From positions 1,612,001 through 1,676,000 of the forward strand of contig NZ_NWMW01000001.1 of NCBI RefSeq assembly GCF_002351485.1: a stretch of DNA of 64,000 nt. Direction: 5' to 3'. The notes under the pieces were generated by a model. The model did not search any database. It saw nothing but the letters and a program-made list of their open reading frames with translations, and was not told where the DNA came from. Made by a program: the position numbers and the translations under genes. This stretch comes from Sphingomonas spermidinifaciens. Its GTDB lineage: Bacteria; Pseudomonadota; Alphaproteobacteria; Sphingomonadales; Sphingomonadaceae. Below are positions 44,669 through 54,851 of this stretch, in pieces (positions within the stretch are counted from its first letter, which is position 1; each line of letters starts with the position of its first letter).

Positions 44669-47600
44669 TCAGTACCGATAGCGCAGGCCGACGGTGTATT
44701 GCGGACCCGTGCTCTGATACTGGGTCACCTGCGGATTCTGCTGATACGCCGCGCGATTACCGGTCTGGTTCGTCAGGTTCAGGCCTTCGAAGCGCAGGCT
44801 GATCCGATCCGTGAAGTTCACGCCGACTGCCACGTCGATGTTGGTCGTAGAGGCCGAACTCGCAAAATCGTTGACCAGAGGATTGGCACAGGTACGCGAC
44901 GGACTGCATGATCCTGCCGCAAGCGGGAACGTCGTGAAGTATCCATCGCGCTGTGCGGCGGAAATGCGCGCGTTCAGAACTTTATCCTCGTAATAGAATG
45001 TTGCGTTGAACGCCTTCGGAGAGGCGTTCAGATATGGTCCGAAGCCGTATGTCGGGGCAATCGTCTGCACCCCGCCGACGCGGACCCCGGGGTCGAGGAT
45101 ATAGTTGATCTTCGAAAAGATCCGCGTCGCGTTCAGCTGGATACCAAAGTTCTGCAGGAAACCCGGCAGGAAGAAGAAGTTGGTCTGAAAATTGGCTTCC
45201 CACCCGCGAATATATCCGCCCGGGGAATCCTGCGCCTGGCGAACGGTGAACGGATTGTCCTGGTTGATGTAGGCGAGCTGATTGGGACTGGACGCATATT
45301 GCGCCTTCAGCGCCTCGATCGCGGCCGGGCTCAGAAATGCGGACAGTTGCGCGTCGTACAGCGAAACCTGTGGGAAGCTGTTGATGGCCTTGTCGAAATA
45401 CGCGATCGATACAAGGGAGTCCCGCCGGAAATACCACTCAAGGCTGGCGTCGATGTTGGTCGAGCGGAACGGCCGTAGCCGCGTGTTGCCGACGGTCAGC
45501 GTCGCGCCGCTGCGCTCGCCCGTGTTCGGAATGCCGATCTGGGTGATGCTGGGCGACAGCAGCGCCAGTTGCGGCCGCGCCATCGCACGGCTGACCCCGA
45601 AGCGCAGCTTCAGATCGGGCGTAAGGTCGTAAGCGAGATTCAGCGAGGGCAGATAATCCTCATAGACATTGTCGTCGGTGATTGTGCGGCCGGTGGTGTC
45701 GAAACCCTGTGCGTCGATCGAGGTGCGGACATAGCGAACGCCCGCATTGCCGCTTAGGTCGCGGCCCAGCACTTCGGTGCGGAAATCGAACTGACCGTAG
45801 AGGCTGCGGTCGCGTTCCGCGATGGTGTAGCTCGCACCGCGGTTGCGCCGCGTGGTGATCCGAAAGTCACCCCATTTGTTGATGCAGTTGCAATCGAAGC
45901 CGATGAGCGACGTCATCGCGTCGACATCCGGCGCGAAGATCGTGGTCGGCGTTCCATCGGGCAGGTTCAGGCCCTGACCGAACGCTTTGGTCTGCCCCAG
46001 TGACGCAATCGACACCCCCAGCTCCTTTTCGGTCGGATTTAACGTGTCCGTCAGACGGACGGCGTTCGTCGTCGCGAAATCATAGTTCTTGAGCGCGACG
46101 CCGAACTTGAACAGCAGCTGGTCGGCGACTTCCCACTGGCCGTCGATCCGTCCCTGGCGATACTTGTTGTCCACGGTGTTGGCGTTGTGACGCAGGGCGC
46201 TGAGCCCCTTCACCACCGACCAGTTGGCTGGATTGGCGCTGTCGAAGCCGGGCTGATAAACCGGCATGTCGCCGCCGCCGCGCGCGTCGTAGACGAAGGT
46301 TTCCGGCCTATCGAGCGCGTTGAATTCGGCGAACAGGACCTGGCTGTCCGTGCTGGAATCGGATCCGCCGACATTGGCGTTGATTTTCAACCGGTCGCTG
46401 AATTCGTGGTCGAGCGAAAACGAAAGCTGCTTGAACGTCGTCGTCACCAGCGCACGCGTTCCTGCCGCGCGCCAGTCCATGTTCTGGATCGCCAGATAGT
46501 CGGCGATCCCGTTGGTGACGTTCGCGCCGACGACGCGCATCGTTTGCGGGCCCTGGATGGGGATCAGGCCGCGGATGCCGAACGCGCCGCCGGGATCGCT
46601 GGAGACATAACCCGGGGACACCGGTGAGTTGTAATAGTCGAACGGATCGAGATTGTTGGGATTGAAGCTGAAAGACGTCCCGGGAACGAGCGCCTCTCCG
46701 TTCAGGCTCTGCCCGCAATCTTGCGGCGCAAGCAGCGGGGTTTCGATCACCCGATTGCACTGGCCGGGATAAAAGGCCCGGCGCGTCTGCGCCGAGGCGC
46801 CCGGCGCAAGATTGTTCAGCGTCGCGTTCGAGCCGTTGCGGCCTGAAAAGGTTTCAACTCCGTATGTCCTCTGTTCCTGCGTGAACTTCGACCCCAGAAA
46901 ATCGACCGACAGCCGAGTGCGATCGGACACCTCGAACTGGAGCGAGGCGGTACCGCCGAGCCGTTCGGTATGCAGGTCGCCCACGCTGACCCCCGCGAGG
47001 GTGGGGATAAAGACCGTGCTGTCGTCGAAGCGCCCCGCGGTCGCATAGCCGGCCGGGTACAGGGCGGCATAGGCAGCGGGATCTGACCCCGTATAGGCGC
47101 GCGCGATCAGCGGATTCGTAATCGCCGAGCCGAAATTGGTGCCTGTCGGCGCGGCGAAGCGCGCGCGCGGTGGGTTCTCGTTTCCTGCCCAAGCCTGATT
47201 GCGGTAGTAAAGGTCGCCGACGCCGGCGGAGCGGAAATACTGGCTCGTCGTCGTGTCGCGCGATTGATAGGCACCCGAGACCAGCAGGCCGAGCCGACCG
47301 TCCAGCCACCGGTTGGAGAACAACCCAGTCAGACGTGGACTGATCTTTCCGCCGTTCTCGTAATAGGCGCCCTCGACCGCGGCGGCGACTTTCAACCCCT
47401 TATAATCGAACGGGCGAGCGGCGTTGAGGTCGACCGTGGCGCCGAGCGATCCCTCATCCACCTCGGCCGATGTGGTCTTCTGGACCTTGGCATTGTTGAA
47501 AAGCTGCGATGCGAAAGTGTTGAAGTCGAACCCACGCGACGTATTGATGCTGCCGCTTGTCGATCCATTCGTGGACAGCGCTTCGAGATTGTTGATCCGC

Positions 47601-48025
47601 ACGCGGGTGAAGTCCCCGCCCAGCCCGCGAACGCTGATCTGACGCCCCTCGCCATTCTCTCGGTCGAGAGAGATCCCGGGGATACGCTGAAGACTCTCGG
47701 CAACATTGGCCTCTGGAAACGAGGCGATGTCGTCGGCCGTGATCGCATCCAGCATCACGCCGGCGCCTCGCTTCAGATTCAAAGCATTCTGAAGAGATTG
47801 TCGATAACCTCGGACAACGATTTCCGACGATTGCTCGTCAGCCGCCGTCAGGTCCTCTTCGGCACTCGGATCGGCTTCCGGAGCTTGTGCTTCGAGCCGC
47901 GATTGTGAGGCGCCGGCCTTTTCGCTGCCGACGACTTGGAAAGGGGCGGGATTGGCAATGGCTGCCGAACCGCAAGCGAGTGCAGACGCAGACGCACCAA
48001 GCCGGACCAATGGGCGCAATCGCAT
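44669..48025 (-). CDS. TonB-dependent receptor 1 (glycan uptake type)
   Basis: An 1118-residue outer-membrane receptor of the Xanthomonas-Caulobacter carbohydrate group. After the signal peptide (ASASALACGSAAIANP) come the TonB box-like EIVVRGYRQSLQNALNLKRG, the plug (ITADDIASFPEANVAESLQRIP, then GRQISVRGLGGDF) and a 22-strand barrel ending in the aromatic YTVGLRYRY. It should import oligosaccharides into the periplasm. The ATG at 48025 follows a GGGGAGATG region. Two operator-like sites lie 50 bases upstream, and the beta-helix enzyme is the next gene. Confidence 0.93.
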   Translation of the reverse strand: MRLRPLVRLGASASALACGSAAIANPAPFQVVGSEKAGASQSRLEAQAPEADPSAEEDLTAADEQSSEIVVRGYRQSLQNALNLKRGAGVMLDAITADDIASFPEANVAESLQRIPGISLDRENGEGRQISVRGLGGDFTRVRINNLEALSTNGSTSGSINTSRGFDFNTFASQLFNNAKVQKTTSAEVDEGSLGATVDLNAARPFDYKGLKVAAAVEGAYYENGGKISPRLTGLFSNRWLDGRLGLLVSGAYQSRDTTTSQYFRSAGVGDLYYRNQAWAGNENPPRARFAAPTGTNFGSAITNPLIARAYTGSDPAAYAALYPAGYATAGRFDDSTVFIPTLAGVSVGDLHTERLGGTASLQFEVSDRTRLSVDFLGSKFTQEQRTYGVETFSGRNGSNATLNNLAPGASAQTRRAFYPGQCNRVIETPLLAPQDCGQSLNGEALVPGTSFSFNPNNLDPFDYYNSPVSPGYVSSDPGGAFGIRGLIPIQGPQTMRVVGANVTNGIADYLAIQNMDWRAAGTRALVTTTFKQLSFSLDHEFSDRLKINANVGGSDSSTDSQVLFAEFNALDRPETFVYDARGGGDMPVYQPGFDSANPANWSVVKGLSALRHNANTVDNKYRQGRIDGQWEVADQLLFKFGVALKNYDFATTNAVRLTDTLNPTEKELGVSIASLGQTKAFGQGLNLPDGTPTTIFAPDVDAMTSLIGFDCNCINKWGDFRITTRRNRGASYTIAERDRSLYGQFDFRTEVLGRDLSGNAGVRYVRTSIDAQGFDTTGRTITDDNVYEDYLPSLNLAYDLTPDLKLRFGVSRAMARPQLALLSPSITQIGIPNTGERSGATLTVGNTRLRPFRSTNIDASLEWYFRRDSLVSIAYFDKAINSFPQVSLYDAQLSAFLSPAAIEALKAQYASSPNQLAYINQDNPFTVRQAQDSPGGYIRGWEANFQTNFFFLPGFLQNFGIQLNATRIFSKINYILDPGVRVGGVQTIAPTYGFGPYLNASPKAFNATFYYEDKVLNARISAAQRDGYFTTFPLAAGSCSPSRTCANPLVNDFASSASTTNIDVAVGVNFTDRISLRFEGLNLTNQTGNRAAYQQNPQVTQYQSTGPQYTVGLRYRY

Positions 48026-48074
48026 CAGTCATCTCCCCTAAACACTTGTCTTTTTTTCAAGCTGCGATCATTAA

Positions 48075-48107
48075 ATTCGCATATGAATCTGTGTTTCACA
48101 TGCGAAT
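48075..48107. promoter_or_regulatory. Paired operator-like sites upstream of TonB receptor 1
   Basis: ATTCGCATATGAAT (48075-48088) and TTTCACATGCGAAT (48094-48107) are related palindromic sites 19 bases apart, start to start. The same spacing occurs at 54765 and 62516. The rest of the 48026-48337 gap holds no gene I can support. Confidence 0.6.
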
Positions 48108-48337
48108 CCTGCCGTCAAGTCGTTCGTCCCGATTTGCCTCACGTGGAATTCGAGCTGCCGCTGGTCGGGGTCCATCTTTAGGGCCAGCGCCGACGCCGCG
48201 CGGACTGGCGCCTCAGCGCGTCGCGCATGACGCGGTGGCGCGACTTGTCGGGCGGGATATCCGATGGCGGAGGTCCCGCAGCGTCCCGGCGTCACCCACG
48301 CTTGATGGCGGGTCCGCCGGATGCCGGCCCATAACGC

Positions 48338-50218
48338 TTATCGGTAATCGACCTGCCAACGAAGCGTGTAGCGGCCCGCGGCCCCCTTCCTCGAGCAGCG
48401 AACTGCGGTTTGCATCGCGCCGGTGACGCTGTGATAGGCGGCATCATCTGCGACCGGGCGGACCGTGCAACTGCCGTATCCGTCCGCCTTGAACGACCGC
48501 ACCGTCCCCTGGCCGAAGCGCACGGTCCCGTCCGAGATGACCGGGCGCACCGACCGCGTTCCAAACTCCACCTCGACGGTGCCGGGTCGGTCCTGTTGAA
48601 TATAATCCTCTCGCACAAGCCGGCCGGGCGTGAAGACGAAGCGTGTCGTCACCCTCGCTCGCTTGTCGGCTCGCGGCGCTTCCCCTGACACATCGTCCAG
48701 AGCGTCCTGCCGCAGTGTCACGATCGTCGTCGCACCGACAGTCTTGACCGCAATGTCCTTGAAGAAGGTCAGCGGCATCAACGGCGTGCCGTCGGCAAAT
48801 ATGATCCGCGGCACCAGCGACGGCCATGTCTGATCGGGCGTCGCGTCGAGCATGCCGATCGAAAACGGCGCCGGGAAATAAGCGTTCTTGCGGTGATACC
48901 CCTCGGCCCCGCTGATGAGCGGCAGGCCGATCACGTGATCACCGTCGCGGATCGTCACCAGCGCGCGGTCATAAGCTCCGCGTGCGAACCACGTCGTTGT
49001 CGCACGTGGCAAGGTTGCGAGCCACCGCGCGAAACCGGGGGCCGCCTGGCGCCCACGATATCCCAGTTGGTTCCAGAGGGCGTTGGTGTAGATCAACTGG
49101 CGGAACAAGCTCAGATTCTCGCCCAGAACGCGGTGCTCGCCGCGATAGGTGTCGGTCGCACGTCCGCCGCGCCACAGGTTCGCCGAGCGCATGCCGGGAT
49201 CGTACCAGAAGTCCATCAGCCGCGCGCTGATGCGCGCGCCGTATGCATAAGCCATCTGCTCCTCGAGCGGCGTCAGCAGCGTCAGATAAGCTGCAACGCT
49301 GAGCACCTCGAGCGGCGCTGTATCGCCATACGCGCCGATGCTGCGCCCATATTCGAAACCCGCGCCCGACAGGTTCATTCGGGGAATCAGGAGATCGACC
49401 GACCGGCGCAGCCATCGCTTGACCTCTGCCGGAGGGGTCAGGCCGGTTTCGATAAATCGCTGCGCGATCTCGCCGATCAGCAGAACGCTGTAGCGATCGA
49501 AGCGGCCATCGCCGTTGGTTTCGTCTGCGAACCCGTACTCACCCGAATAGGTGCGATAATGGTCGAGGGTCTTGGCCAGCAGTGCCTTAGCCCCGGCTTC
49601 GTCCTCCCATCCCAACAGAAACCGGAGGCGCGCCGCGCTGAAGGCGACGCCGTAGAAATTGTTCGGCAAATCGATGAGGGTGAGGTCGGGCTGCCGCACG
49701 AAGCTGCGCCAATCAAGCTTCTGTCGCAATATGGCCAGCGTCTCCGACGACACGGCCCGATCGAGCAGGCCCGCCTGCTTCAGCTTGTAGAGCGCCAGCA
49801 GGTAGTAATAGATTCCCCAGGTTTCGTTGACGTCGCCAGCCGTCAGTGCAGCGATACGACGGTAGTCGGCAAGGCGGCGCGAGAATTCGCGGCTGCCGCG
49901 CGGTGCGTCCAGCAACGGATAGGCCATGCCGATCGCGATCTTGCCCGGCAGGAACTTGTCGTCGGGATTGAACCCCGGCTTGCCGGCGACCTGCATCGCG
50001 CGGCCCTCGCGTCCGATCCGGTCGGCCAGCGATGCGAGCGCGGGGATCACGCGGCGCTCCACCGTCTCGTTCATGGGCGCGACCCGGTCATAGACCCGAC
50101 CGACATTGCTGGCGCTACTTCCCTGCGCACTCGCGGGAAGGCTTGCGATCGAGACGATAATCGGCGCCAAGGCAGCCGCAACGCGGCACGTCGTCGCGCG
50201 TGAGAAGCACCCCGTCAT
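48338..50218 (-). CDS. Exported protein, possible polysaccharide lyase of alpha-toroid type
   Basis: A 626-residue protein with signal peptide (APIIVSIASLPASAQG). The first 380 residues are rich in helices and aromatic residues (GDVNETWGIYYYLLALYKLK, DLTLIDLPNNFYGVAFSAAR, SGEYGFADETNGDGRFDRYS), typical of an (alpha/alpha)6 toroid. The rest is beta-rich (LPLISGAEGYHRKNAYFPAP, FADGTPLMPLTFFKDIAVK), as in heparinase- or alginate-lyase-like enzymes. No single family is recognised. Its start overlaps the L-fuconate dehydratase stop by four bases, so it is the third gene of the TonB receptor 2 operon and should act on the same fucose-containing glycan. Confidence 0.7.
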   Translation of the reverse strand: MTGCFSRATTCRVAAALAPIIVSIASLPASAQGSSASNVGRVYDRVAPMNETVERRVIPALASLADRIGREGRAMQVAGKPGFNPDDKFLPGKIAIGMAYPLLDAPRGSREFSRRLADYRRIAALTAGDVNETWGIYYYLLALYKLKQAGLLDRAVSSETLAILRQKLDWRSFVRQPDLTLIDLPNNFYGVAFSAARLRFLLGWEDEAGAKALLAKTLDHYRTYSGEYGFADETNGDGRFDRYSVLLIGEIAQRFIETGLTPPAEVKRWLRRSVDLLIPRMNLSGAGFEYGRSIGAYGDTAPLEVLSVAAYLTLLTPLEEQMAYAYGARISARLMDFWYDPGMRSANLWRGGRATDTYRGEHRVLGENLSLFRQLIYTNALWNQLGYRGRQAAPGFARWLATLPRATTTWFARGAYDRALVTIRDGDHVIGLPLISGAEGYHRKNAYFPAPFSIGMLDATPDQTWPSLVPRIIFADGTPLMPLTFFKDIAVKTVGATTIVTLRQDALDDVSGEAPRADKRARVTTRFVFTPGRLVREDYIQQDRPGTVEVEFGTRSVRPVISDGTVRFGQGTVRSFKADGYGSCTVRPVADDAAYHSVTGAMQTAVRCSRKGAAGRYTLRWQVDYR

Positions 50219-51558
50219 TGGAATACCGGCAGCGCGGTATGTCCCTTGGCGCCGCTTTGATCCTCCCTTCCCGGATTGAAGGCATAGTCGCGCAGCGACT
50301 CCGGCTTCATCTCGATCGAGAAGCCGGGCAGGCGCGGCGGCATATAGGCCCCGCCCTTGATGACGCACGGCTCGATGAAATGTTCGTGCAAATGGTCGAC
50401 ATACTCGACCACTCGCCCGCTGGTGGTGCCGGAAAAGCAGATATAGTCGATCATCGACAAGTGCTGAACATATTCGCACAAGCCGACGCCGCCGGCATGC
50501 GGGCACACCGGAAGCTTGTACTTCGCCGCCATCAGCAGCACCGCCAGGATCTCATTCACACCGCCCAGGCGGCAGGAATCGATCTGCACGACGTCGATCG
50601 CGCCGCCCATGATGAACTGCTTGAAGAGGATGCGGTTCTGGCACATTTCGCCTGTCGCCACCTTGATACCCCCGGAGGCCGAGCCCAGACTGGCGCGGAT
50701 CCTGGCGTGGCCGAGCACGTCGTCAGGGCTGGTCGGTTCCTCGATGAACCACGGCCTGGCGAAGGCGATTTCACGCACCCAGTCGATGGCCTGCTCGACC
50801 TCCCATACCTGATTGGCATCGATCATCAGCGTGCGGTCAGGGCCGAGCACCTCGCGCGCGATAGTCACGCGGCGGATATCGTCCTCAAGATTGGCACCCA
50901 CCTTCAGCTTGAGATGGGTGAAGCCCTCTTCCACCGCCTCGGTGGCCAGCCGGCGCAGCTTGTCGTCGGAATAACCGAGCCAGCCTGCCGATGTGGTATA
51001 GCAGGGGTAACCCTTGGCCTCGAGCGTCTCGATCCGCTCGGCCTTGCCGACCTGCGCCCGCGTGAGCAGCGCCAGCGCCTCAACGGGGGTGATGCAGTCG
51101 GTGATGTAGCGGAAGTCGATCGCCTCCACGATCTGCTTGGGCGTCATGTCGGCGACCAGCCGCCAGACCGGCTTCCCGACCGACTTGGCCCAAAGGTCCC
51201 AGACCGCGTTGACGACCGCGCCGGTCGCCAGATGAATTGCCCCCTTGTCCGGACCGATCCAGCGAAGCTGGCTGTCACCCGTCACATGCCGCCAGAACGT
51301 GCCCGGATTGGCGATCACCGTCGCCAGATCGATCCCGACGACCAGATGCCGCATCGCTTCGATCGCGGCCACGCAGATCTCGTTCCCCCGACCGATCGTG
51401 AAGGTGAGGCCATGGCCCTCCAGCCCGGGCGTGTCGGTCTCCAGCACGACATAGGCAGCCGAATAATCAGGATCCGGGTTCATCGCGTCTGACCCGTCCA
51501 GCGACTGACTCGTCGGAAAGCGCAGATCGATCGTCTTCAGGCCGATAATCTTGGTCAT
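50215..51558 (-). CDS. fucD: L-fuconate dehydratase (enolase superfamily)
   Basis: A 447-residue mandelate-racemase-subgroup enzyme that dehydrates L-fuconate to 2-keto-3-deoxy-L-fuconate. It starts KTIDLRFPTSQSLDGSDAMN and has GHGLTFTIGRGNEI near residue 52, as in the Xanthomonas enzyme. The catalytic Lys is in THLKLKVGAN near 215. Metal ligands are in LMIDANQVWE, FIEEPTSPDD and VATGEMCQNR. A His in CPHAGGVGLCEY near 350 acts as the other base. It is 117 bases downstream of TonB receptor 2 and overlaps the possible lyase gene after it. The assignment is firm because the whole fucose pathway surrounds it. Confidence 0.93.
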   Translation of the reverse strand: MTKIIGLKTIDLRFPTSQSLDGSDAMNPDPDYSAAYVVLETDTPGLEGHGLTFTIGRGNEICVAAIEAMRHLVVGIDLATVIANPGTFWRHVTGDSQLRWIGPDKGAIHLATGAVVNAVWDLWAKSVGKPVWRLVADMTPKQIVEAIDFRYITDCITPVEALALLTRAQVGKAERIETLEAKGYPCYTTSAGWLGYSDDKLRRLATEAVEEGFTHLKLKVGANLEDDIRRVTIAREVLGPDRTLMIDANQVWEVEQAIDWVREIAFARPWFIEEPTSPDDVLGHARIRASLGSASGGIKVATGEMCQNRILFKQFIMGGAIDVVQIDSCRLGGVNEILAVLLMAAKYKLPVCPHAGGVGLCEYVQHLSMIDYICFSGTTSGRVVEYVDHLHEHFIEPCVIKGGAYMPPRLPGFSIEMKPESLRDYAFNPGREDQSGAKGHTALPVFQ

Positions 51559-51675
51559 GCAAAGCCTCGCACTGCTGGCCATTTGGTTGCCATCGTCGCG
51601 ATCGGTTGGGCCGCGGCTGCTGCCACGGTCCCCGGGGGCACCGCGCCGCAAGCCCAACCTTCCGCCCGAGATTCG

Positions 51676-54600
51676 TCAGAATGTCAGGCGGACACCGCCG
51701 GTAATGGTGCGACCATTGACCTCGTACCCGCGCCCAAAGCCGTAGATGTTCACCCGCTCGACCGCGGTATCGAGCACGTTGACGGCATCCAGGGTGATCG
51801 CGACCTCAGGCGTGATCTGGTACTTTGTCGAAAGGTCGAGATAGCCCGCGGACTTGACGTAGGACCCACCGCGCGAGTCCCCGCCGACGCCGCCTGCCAC
51901 CTCGGTGTACTTGCTCCGCCAGACATAGGCGGCTCGCGCGCTGAGGCCGTACTTCTCGTAATAGAGCACCGCATTGGCCGCATGCTTCGACACGAACGGC
52001 AGGGGGAAGTCGGTGCCGCCGGCGATCGTCTGGATCGTGCCCGCATCGGTGAAGGTGTAGTTCAGCAGCGTGCCAAAACCGCCGAGCGCGCCGGGAAGGA
52101 AGCTGAACGGCTGCTGGAACGCCACCTCGATACCCTGGGTCGTCGTGTCAGATCCGTTGACGGGCTGGGTCGTGGCGAAGATGCGGGTCTGCGTCGCGCC
52201 GTCGAGATCGCGATAGGTCAGCGACTGCTGGTTGATCGCATTGACGTAATAGCCGCGAATCCACTTCTTGAAGGCATAGGCCGACAAGAGCGATTCCCGC
52301 CCGAAGGAAATCTCGCCGCCGAAGTCGAGATTGATCGAATAATAGGGCTCGAGGTTCGGGTTGGCGATCGTCCAGGTCTGCGTCACCAGCGACGGCAGGC
52401 CGTTGCTGGGCACCATGTTGCCAAAATCTGGCCGGGTGACTGTCTGCGACGCGGCGAAGCGCAACGAGGCGCGATCGTTGAGATCGTAGCGCAGGTTCAG
52501 GCTGGGCAACGGGCTCCAGTAATCGCGCCCGACCTGAAGCGGGGCCGCAGTGCCGCTTTCGTATCGCAGCGTCGACACGGTCGCCTGCGCCAAGGTCGCG
52601 GGATCGCCGGTAAAGCCGTCCGCGACCGATTTGGTATGGGCAAGCCTCAGGCCGATGTTGCCAGTCAGCGCACCGTCGAAACCGGACAGGTCGGCGCGGA
52701 AGTAGAAGGCATTGACGATCTCGCGGATACGGAAGGTGTTCGTGGGCAGCGTCTGGATCAGCGCCGGCACGGGCGCGGCGGCGGAACCACCCTGCAGCGC
52801 CTGCAACTGGCTGAGCGGATATTTCGCTAGCAGGGCCCTCAGGTCCGGCCCGACCCAGGTCGTCGGAAACTGCGACCCCCCGTTGTAACGCGACAGGAAG
52901 TCTGCCCCGCCATAGGTGGTCATGTAATTGGTCAGGTTGATGCCGTTCGACTTGATGCCGTTGGCCGCGGCGCCCGGCACCAGCGTATCGCCGCTGAGAC
53001 GTGCAAAGCTGAATGCACCGACCGACAGATTGTAGTTGGTCTGGTTCAGCTCGGCATCGACATGTTTGTACCCGATCTTCAGCGCCGGCATCCAGGGCAG
53101 CGGGTCTTCCCAGGTCAGATCGGCCGATGCGATCTTCTGCGTGACCTTCTGCGGTACGACGAAGCCGGTCAGGAAGGCCGCGCCCGAGTTGTAGGTCGCC
53201 GGGTTCAGCGCATCCGCGCCAGCCCCGTAGCCCACGCTCGGAATACCGGCGAGGTCGGTCCGCTGGTCGTAGAGCACTTCCTTGTAGCTGAACGCATCCA
53301 TGCCGGTGTTCAGGATGCTGTCGCGCTTGGCGCGGGTGTAGCTGCCCTGGACGTTCAGCCGCACCGCGTCGCTGAACTTGTAGATCGCTCCGCCCTGAAC
53401 CTGGAGGGTGTCGGCCTTGGACTGGTTGAACTTGGTGATGTTATCGACCAGCGCGCCGCGAAGCTGGTACGCATCGACGAGCCCCGCGATCGCCTGTGGC
53501 TGGCCTGTCGACGGCCGCGAGCAGACATTCGGGCCGGTGCAGACGGCCGCGATCGAGGGGCCGTTCGCGACCACGTCTCCTGCAAAGGGCGGGATGTCGC
53601 TGATATGGCTGCTGACGACGCGGTTGCCGGTGACGGTCGGATCGGCACCCAGATGCGTCTGGAACGAATAGCCGGCACTGTAGAAGTCGGTCTTGTACTT
53701 GGCGTAGATGCCGTTGAAATTGAGCTCAAGCTTGTCACTCGCCCGCCATTGCAGACCCAGATTGTAGGTCTGGCGTTCGCGCGTGCCCTCGTCCTGCTGG
53801 AATTGGACGAGGTGATTGAAGCGATAGGCATCAAGGTTGTCGCCGTCACCGTTCCAATCGACGAAACTGCGCTGGAGGCCGGTGCCGACCGAACCGGTAT
53901 TGGTGAAGAGGTCGGGGGCACCGGCCGCCTTGAGCTGGTTTTCCTGACGGCTGTCCTGCCCGGAGCTCTGATAGCTCTGCGTCTGGAGATACCGCTTGGA
54001 ATAATCGCCGCCGATCGACACGCCCAGCGTATCGTCGAAGAACTTGCCGACGAAAGCGCCCGAGACGTGCGGTCCGACGGTCTTGGCATAGGCGTTGCGC
54101 AGGCCCTCGACCGTCAGTGAGAACCGGTTGCGGTTCAGGCTGAGCGGCTTGACCGTGCGGACGTCGACCGTACCGGCAAGGCCGCCGTCTTCGAGGTCGG
54201 CCGTCGAAGTTTTGCTAACGACCAGCGTCTGGACGAAATCCGAACCCAGCGTGGTGAAGTCGAAGCTGCGGCCAGGCTGCGGCGGCCCGTTCGGATTGAT
54301 GTTGGTGATCGGCGACAGGCTTAGCAGACCATCGCCATTCAGCAGGATGCGAGAAAATTTGGGATCGAGACCGCGGATGCTGATGTCGCGCCCCTCGCCG
54401 CGATCGCGCTGGATCTGGACGCCGGTCACGCGCTGAAGCGACTCGGCGATGTTCTGGTCCGGAAAAGCGCCCATGTCCTCGGCCGAAATGGCATCGACGA
54501 TCGATCCGGCACCACGCTTGATGTTCGCGGCCGACTGAAGGCTGGCGCGGATGCCAGTGACCACGATCTCGGCCGCATCGTCCTCTGCGGGCGCGGCATC

Positions 54601-54711
54601 CTGTCCGGCGGGCTGGGGCTGATCCGGGGGCGTCGGCTGCGTCTGCGCTGCGGCGGCGGAAGCCAAGAACAGCGTCGCGATCGAAGCGGACGCAAGAAAC
54701 CGGAACCTCAT
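51676..54711 (-). CDS. TonB-dependent receptor 2 (glycan uptake type)
   Basis: A 1011-residue outer-membrane receptor with signal peptide (ATLFLASAAAAQTQ), a Pro-rich linker, TonB-box-like EIVVTGIRASLQSAANIKRG, plug (ISAEDMGAFPDQNIAESLQR, GRDISIRGLDPKF) and a barrel ending ITGGVRLTF. It belongs to the same Xanthomonas-Caulobacter group as receptor 1 but has different loops, so the two may take different oligosaccharides. The ATG at 54711 is used since a good Shine-Dalgarno (GAGGGGA) precedes it; GTG three bases earlier is possible. It shares a divergent promoter region with the GH95-type hydrolase. Confidence 0.93.
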   Translation of the reverse strand: MRFRFLASASIATLFLASAAAAQTQPTPPDQPQPAGQDAAPAEDDAAEIVVTGIRASLQSAANIKRGAGSIVDAISAEDMGAFPDQNIAESLQRVTGVQIQRDRGEGRDISIRGLDPKFSRILLNGDGLLSLSPITNINPNGPPQPGRSFDFTTLGSDFVQTLVVSKTSTADLEDGGLAGTVDVRTVKPLSLNRNRFSLTVEGLRNAYAKTVGPHVSGAFVGKFFDDTLGVSIGGDYSKRYLQTQSYQSSGQDSRQENQLKAAGAPDLFTNTGSVGTGLQRSFVDWNGDGDNLDAYRFNHLVQFQQDEGTRERQTYNLGLQWRASDKLELNFNGIYAKYKTDFYSAGYSFQTHLGADPTVTGNRVVSSHISDIPPFAGDVVANGPSIAAVCTGPNVCSRPSTGQPQAIAGLVDAYQLRGALVDNITKFNQSKADTLQVQGGAIYKFSDAVRLNVQGSYTRAKRDSILNTGMDAFSYKEVLYDQRTDLAGIPSVGYGAGADALNPATYNSGAAFLTGFVVPQKVTQKIASADLTWEDPLPWMPALKIGYKHVDAELNQTNYNLSVGAFSFARLSGDTLVPGAAANGIKSNGINLTNYMTTYGGADFLSRYNGGSQFPTTWVGPDLRALLAKYPLSQLQALQGGSAAAPVPALIQTLPTNTFRIREIVNAFYFRADLSGFDGALTGNIGLRLAHTKSVADGFTGDPATLAQATVSTLRYESGTAAPLQVGRDYWSPLPSLNLRYDLNDRASLRFAASQTVTRPDFGNMVPSNGLPSLVTQTWTIANPNLEPYYSINLDFGGEISFGRESLLSAYAFKKWIRGYYVNAINQQSLTYRDLDGATQTRIFATTQPVNGSDTTTQGIEVAFQQPFSFLPGALGGFGTLLNYTFTDAGTIQTIAGGTDFPLPFVSKHAANAVLYYEKYGLSARAAYVWRSKYTEVAGGVGGDSRGGSYVKSAGYLDLSTKYQITPEVAITLDAVNVLDTAVERVNIYGFGRGYEVNGRTITGGVRLTF

Positions 54712-54764
54712 CACAAATCCCCTCTCGCAGCATTATCTCGTTGGCCGCCCATTACGCCCCCATG

Positions 54765-54797
54765 TTTCACTTGTCAATTTTGAATTCATATGTGATA
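54765..54797. promoter_or_regulatory. Paired operator-like sites, TonB receptor 2 / GH95 divergent promoter
   Basis: TTTCACTTGTCAAT (54765-54778) and ATTCATATGTGATA (54784-54797) each match the consensus WTTCRYATRYGAAT at 12 of 14 positions, 19 bases apart. They lie 54 bases before both start codons. A TTGACA on the minus strand (54777-54772) falls inside the first site and could be the receptor's -35, so binding there would repress. Confidence 0.6.
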
Positions 54798-54851
54798 CGG
54801 CCACTATCAGGGACAACGGCATAAGACGTTGGAAAAGCGCAGCAGGAGAGG